Of a stretch of 38,082 nt of DNA, positions 35,120 to 38,082 are shown piece by piece. The stretch lies in the NCBI GenBank assembly GCA_031291275.1, contig JARLJJ010000217.1:1-38082 (forward strand), given 5' to 3'. The DNA comes from Formivibrio sp. GTDB lineage: Bacteria > Pseudomonadota > Gammaproteobacteria > Burkholderiales > Chitinibacteraceae. A program made the translations under genes and the position numbers. The notes under the pieces were generated by a model, which saw only the letters and a list, made by a program, of their open reading frames with translations, was not told the origin of the DNA and ran no database searches. Each line of letters begins with the position of its first letter. The stretch's first letter is position 1.

Positions 35120-36159
35120 CTTCCTATTCCCGCCCCATTGACTTCAAGCACGGCCAAGTTGACCTCACGCACGGCAGCGGTGGTCGCGCCATGGCGCAGT
35201 TGATCCACGATCTATTCGTGCGCCATTTCGATAACGACTTTCTGCGTGCGCAAAATGACGGCGCGTGTTTTCCCTTGCCTGTCGGTGCCGGGCGCATGGT
35301 CATGGCGACCGACAGCCACGTGGTGTCGCCGCTGTTCTTCCCTGGCGGCGATATTGGCTGCCTGTCAGTGCATGGCACGGTCAACGATGTTGCGATGGCG
35401 GGCGGCAAGCCGCTGTATCTGGCGGCGAGCTTCATTCTGGAAGAGGGTTTTCCGCTGGTCGAGTTGCAACGCATCGTGGTATCGATGGCTGCAGCGGCGA
35501 AAGAAGCGGGCGTGCCAATCGTGACCGGTGATACCAAGGTGGTCGAGCGCGGCAAGGGCGACGGCGTGTTCATCACCACGACCGGTGTCGGCATCGTGCC
35601 GCCGGGCATCGAGCTTGGTCCTGACCGCATCCGGCCCGGCGATGCGATTCTTGTCTCTGGCACTCTGGGGGACCACGGCGTTGCGATCATGTCACAGCGC
35701 GAAAACTTGTCATTTGAAACGGCAATCGAATCCGATACGGCTGCCTTGCATACGCTGACTGGGTCAATGCTGGATGCGGTGCCGACGATCCGCACCTTGC
35801 GCGATCCCACGCGCGGCGGACTGGCAGCGGTACTGAATGAATTTGCCAGTGCGGCGGGTTGCGGCATGCTGATTTACGAGAAAGCCATTCCTATCCGTTC
35901 TGAAGTAGCGGCGGCGTGTGAGCTGCTGGGGTTGGATCCGCTCTATGTGGCGAACGAAGGCAAGCTGGTGGCGATCTGTCCGTCCGAAGAGGCCGAGCGC
36001 TTGTTGGCGGTGATGCGCGCGCATCCTCATGGCCAGAATGCGGCGATCATTGGTGCGGCAATCGAGGATGCCAATGGTTTTGTGCAGATGGAAACGGTCT
36101 TTGGCGGACGGCGGATGGTCGACTGGATGACGGGCGAACAACTGCCGCGTATTTGCTGA
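35116..36159 (+). CDS. hypE: Hydrogenase cyanide-ligand synthesis protein HypE
   Basis: PurM-like ATP-dependent enzyme of 347 residues that dehydrates the carbamoylated C-terminal thiol to a thiocyanate, the source of the cyanide ligands. The C-terminus PRIC has the essential last Cys. The N-terminal half has LTHGSGGRAMAQLI, the VMATDSHVVSPLFFPGGDIG ATP-binding stretch, and VNDVAMAGGKP. A longer frame from 34939 overlaps hypD and is rejected because ATG 35116 shows the usual ATGA coupling. The partner HypF, and also HypA and HypB, are not in this window. Confidence 0.97.
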   Translation: MTSYSRPIDFKHGQVDLTHGSGGRAMAQLIHDLFVRHFDNDFLRAQNDGACFPLPVGAGRMVMATDSHVVSPLFFPGGDIGCLSVHGTVNDVAMAGGKPLYLAASFILEEGFPLVELQRIVVSMAAAAKEAGVPIVTGDTKVVERGKGDGVFITTTGVGIVPPGIELGPDRIRPGDAILVSGTLGDHGVAIMSQRENLSFETAIESDTAALHTLTGSMLDAVPTIRTLRDPTRGGLAAVLNEFASAAGCGMLIYEKAIPIRSEVAAACELLGLDPLYVANEGKLVAICPSEEAERLLAVMRAHPHGQNAAIIGAAIEDANGFVQMETVFGGRRMVDWMTGEQLPRIC

Positions 36160-36177
36160 GGCATCCGTTTGCACAGT

Positions 36178-36208
36178 AAAAAAGGGAAGCGTAACGCTTC
36201 CCTTTTTT
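36178..36208. terminator. Bidirectional terminator between hypE and the formate/nitrite channel gene
   Basis: GGGAAGCG / CGCTTCCC with a TAA loop, flanked by six A's on the left and six T's on the right, so it works for both converging units. Confidence 0.94.
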
Positions 36209-36221
36209 CTGGTCGATACCT

Positions 36222-36998
36222 TTACTGCGGCGGGGTGTTTTCGACCGGATTGATATAGGCGAACGGCAGGGCAAGCAATACAACGCCGCCGACGATATTG
36301 CCCATGGTACAGAATGCCAAGTTGTACAGTGCTTCGGATAGTGTGATCTGGCCATGTCCCAGCAGCGACATGCTGAACGTGCCCATATTGGCAATCGAGT
36401 GCTCAAAACCCAGGTACAGGAAAATGAATACGACCAGGACCAAGATCAGGATCTTGGCGGCATCGTCCTTGCAGCGCATCGCGAGGCGAACCGCCAGGCA
36501 AACGACCCAGTTTGCAAGAATCCCTTTGAAAAAGATGACCGATGCTGCCTGGTGAACCTTGTGTGCGGCACCGGTGTAAAGCGCGTGATCCAAGGGCAAT
36601 TCGTTCAAGCTGCCCGCGCCATAGAGCAGTCCGGCAACGATCAGTGCGCCTATCAGATTGCCAAAGTAGCAAACAACCCACAGGAACAGGGCTTGGCCCC
36701 AGCTGGTCTGGCCTTCGGCCGAAGAGACAGCCAGATACATATTGTTGCTGGTGAACAATTCAGTATTGGTAAAAACGATGATGGTTAAGCCCACGCCGAA
36801 AAAAGCAGAGGCGATTACTTTGCCAAAGCTTACATCATGCAGGTTGTAAGTCAGACACCAAAAAGTGAACAGCACAATGGAGAGATACATCCCGGCCAGG
36901 ATGGATCGAGTCAAGTAACGACCGGGATCGGTCTGAAGTAGGGAAAGTTTGCGAACGCCGCTATGTGCGGCTTTTTCAACATACGTACGATCAACCAT
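36222..36998 (-). CDS. Formate/nitrite transporter family channel (FocA/NirC-like)
   Basis: A pentameric inner-membrane channel subunit of the FNT family, 258 residues with six hydrophobic segments. Family features include FFGVGLTIIVFTNTELFTSNN, CYFGNLIGALIVAGLL, FFKGILANWVVCLAVRLAM and the FEHSIANMG motif, whose His is the pore residue. GGAG lies nine bases before the ATG. Formate rather than nitrite is favoured because the divergent neighbour is a HyfA/HydN-like protein and hyp genes precede it. nirBD lies some 33 kb away, so nitrite cannot be excluded. Confidence 0.93.
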   Translation of the reverse strand: MVDRTYVEKAAHSGVRKLSLLQTDPGRYLTRSILAGMYLSIVLFTFWCLTYNLHDVSFGKVIASAFFGVGLTIIVFTNTELFTSNNMYLAVSSAEGQTSWGQALFLWVVCYFGNLIGALIVAGLLYGAGSLNELPLDHALYTGAAHKVHQAASVIFFKGILANWVVCLAVRLAMRCKDDAAKILILVLVVFIFLYLGFEHSIANMGTFSMSLLGHGQITLSEALYNLAFCTMGNIVGGVVLLALPFAYINPVENTPPQ

Positions 36999-37452
36999 GC
37001 CAGTTTTCTCCTGTGCATACCAATATTAAGGGCGGCTATTCAAGCACAGTCAGACGGGCATTCTCCATGCAATAAACTGGGTTTTTAGCGGTAATTTTTC
37101 ACGGTTTTATATCTTGGTTGTGTGTTTGTGCAGACTCAAAGATGAGTTGGTTCTTTGTTGTGGTGTGTCTTGCGGGTGCAAAAAAGGAAAAAGATTATTG
37201 GTTGTTGTTTTTTTGCAACTGTCTATGTGTGCTTGCAGGGGAATGTCCAATATTCCGCGGGGAATGTCGTGATAAGTTCATATTGATCAAATATCTAATC
37301 TCGCAGTAAGCATATTCTGCCCCTCCATGCCATCGAGTTGAGGAAAGGTGTAGTCGCCTTTTCATGCCTGTGTGGCAATAAAATACTAATAAGAACTATG
37401 TTATTGTGGCGCCGCTATATGGCAGCGTTTAAAGAATGGGGGAGGGTCGGTT
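36999..37452. other. Divergent regulatory region of the channel and ferredoxin genes
   Basis: About 450 AT-rich bases between two divergent starts, much longer than a minimal promoter. It holds the phased direct repeat listed separately and a TTGATCAA palindrome at 37285-37292, but no full FNR box or RpoN -24/-12 pair that I could find. A chance open frame (37118-37309) has no ribosome binding site. Confidence 0.5.
37238..37268. repeat. Phased direct repeat, likely regulator binding sites
   Basis: GGGGAATGTC occurs at 37238-37247 and 37259-37268, 21 bp apart, which is two helical turns. The first copy also forms a palindrome, GGAAT-N7-ATTCC (37240-37256). It lies about 185-215 bases upstream of the ferredoxin gene, a distance typical of enhancer-type activators. 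Confidence 0.5.
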
Positions 37453-38082
37453 ATGAACCGCTTCGTGATCGCGGAGCCCGCGCTTTGTATTGGGTGTAAT
37501 ACCTGCATGGCAGCCTGTACCTTGGTCCACAAGGTGGTTGGCTTGCAGGGCCATCCCAGATTGGCTGTTACCCGCAATGCTAAAAGTACGGCACCAGTCC
37601 TTTGCCGTCATTGCGAAGACGCACCTTGCGCCAAGGTTTGCCCCGTCAACGCGATCACTCATGAGGGTGATGCGATTGTTCTGAATGAAACAACCTGCAT
37701 CGGCTGCAAGCTGTGCGCGATAGCCTGCCCTTTCGGTGCGATTACCCCAAGCGGTACACCCAATACTGGCGTGGTCAGTACCAGTCGCAGTTATATCTCG
37801 CCTTCCATGCACATCACCACAGCGGGTGATGCCGCCACGGATAGCGCAAAAACACTGGATCCGATTCTAGCCTGGACGCCGGGTGTTCGCGCTGTCGCCG
37901 TGAAGTGCGATCAGTGTGCGTTCCTCGAAACTGGCCCGGAGTGCGTACGTGTCTGCCCGACTCACGCACTCTTCGTGGTGGACAATTCAACGCTCGAACA
38001 TTCCAACGATGCAAAGCGCATGGATGCGGTGGCTTCGCTGGATTTACCTCTGCTGCACCTCGCTCCTGAAGAGGGGAAAAAA
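37453..38082 (+). CDS. HyfA/HydN-like 4Fe-4S electron-transfer protein (3' end outside window)
   Basis: Polyferredoxin-type subunit; 210 codons are visible with no stop before the window ends. Four [4Fe-4S] Cys sets are seen: CIGCNTCMAAC (12-22), CRHCEDAPCAKVCP (about 51-64), CIGCKLCAIACP (about 82-93) and CDQCAFLETGPECVRVCP (about 155-172). This matches hydrogenase-4 component A (HyfA), HydN and HycB. The start is ATG 37453, six bases after GGAGGG. Together with the divergent FNT channel it suggests that a hydrogenase-4 or formate dehydrogenase/hydrogenlyase operon follows. HydN, serving formate dehydrogenase, is the alternative. Confidence 0.88.
   Translation, partial: MNRFVIAEPALCIGCNTCMAACTLVHKVVGLQGHPRLAVTRNAKSTAPVLCRHCEDAPCAKVCPVNAITHEGDAIVLNETTCIGCKLCAIACPFGAITPSGTPNTGVVSTSRSYISPSMHITTAGDAATDSAKTLDPILAWTPGVRAVAVKCDQCAFLETGPECVRVCPTHALFVVDNSTLEHSNDAKRMDAVASLDLPLLHLAPEEGKK

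Noticed and set aside
37285..37295. FNR-type box near the HyfA-like gene
   Set aside because: TTGATCAA is present, but the spacing of the two half-sites (TTGAT-N4-ATCAA) is not met.
37118..37309. 63-codon Cys-rich frame upstream of the HyfA-like gene
   Set aside because: It starts at TTG without a ribosome binding site and lies in an AT-rich regulatory region.
36999..37452. RpoN (-24/-12) promoter for the channel or ferredoxin genes
   Set aside because: Candidate GG and GC dinucleotides near 37410-37430 do not have the required 10-base separation, and no better pair was seen on either strand.

Overview
The window looks like chromosomal DNA of a Gram-negative betaproteobacterium, probably near the Nitrosomonadales/Gallionellaceae-type lineages. 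This is inferred from gene content: a ppiA-ppiB-lpxH operon, Coq7 for ubiquinone synthesis, an exopolysaccharide (EPS) locus opened by an EpsL-like beta-barrel, and a cytosolic group 3b-type [NiFe] hydrogenase. I cannot fix genus or species from sequence alone. No rRNA, tRNA, CRISPR array or complete transposase gene was found.

Layout. (1) 353-3216: nirBD, the cytoplasmic NADH-dependent siroheme nitrite reductase. (2) 3364-4455: the housekeeping GTPase/ATPase ychF, closed by a clear terminator. (3) 5079-19726: a Wzx/Wzy-type EPS locus on the + strand. It holds an outer-membrane barrel, export protein, Wzc-like co-polymerase/tyrosine kinase, PHP-type phosphatase, polymerase, GT4, secreted GH5 glycanase, acyltransferase, GT2, flippase, WecG/TagA-type GT and the initiating sugar-phosphate transferase. 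A strong terminator ends it at 19896-19928. The central genes (about 13.9-18.2 kb) are visibly AT-richer than the rest. (4) 19997-20674: a lone lipoprotein. (5) 20953-25562: a hydrogenase operon (hyhB, G, S, L plus maturation protease). A 142-bp palindromic, MITE-like element sits exactly at the hyhG/hyhS junction. (6) 25580-30546, minus strand: a 70-aa unknown protein, then a two-component pair made of an HDOD-GAF-histidine kinase and a REC-PAS-GGDEF-EAL regulator. (7) 30937-32851, minus: ppiA-ppiB-lpxH, divergent from coq7. (8) 33723-36159: hypCDE, overlapping genes for the NiFe active site, closed by a bidirectional terminator. (9) 36222-38082: a formate/nitrite channel gene (minus) divergent from a HyfA/HydN-like four-cluster ferredoxin that runs off the window end.

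How the parts fit. hyhBGSL would couple H2 and NAD(P)H in the cytoplasm. hypCDE and the protease mature the large subunit. The formate channel beside a HyfA-like electron carrier suggests that a formate- or hydrogenase-4-type complex begins just past the right edge, so the right half resembles a hydrogen/formate metabolism region interrupted by housekeeping genes. The EPS locus and the c-di-GMP two-component pair both fit a surface-attached lifestyle, but nothing in the sequence links them directly.

The most unusual observation is the element at 22891-23032. It appears to have inserted at the hyhS start codon, duplicated CATG, and so rebuilt both a start codon and, from its own terminal repeat, a new ribosome binding site for hyhS.
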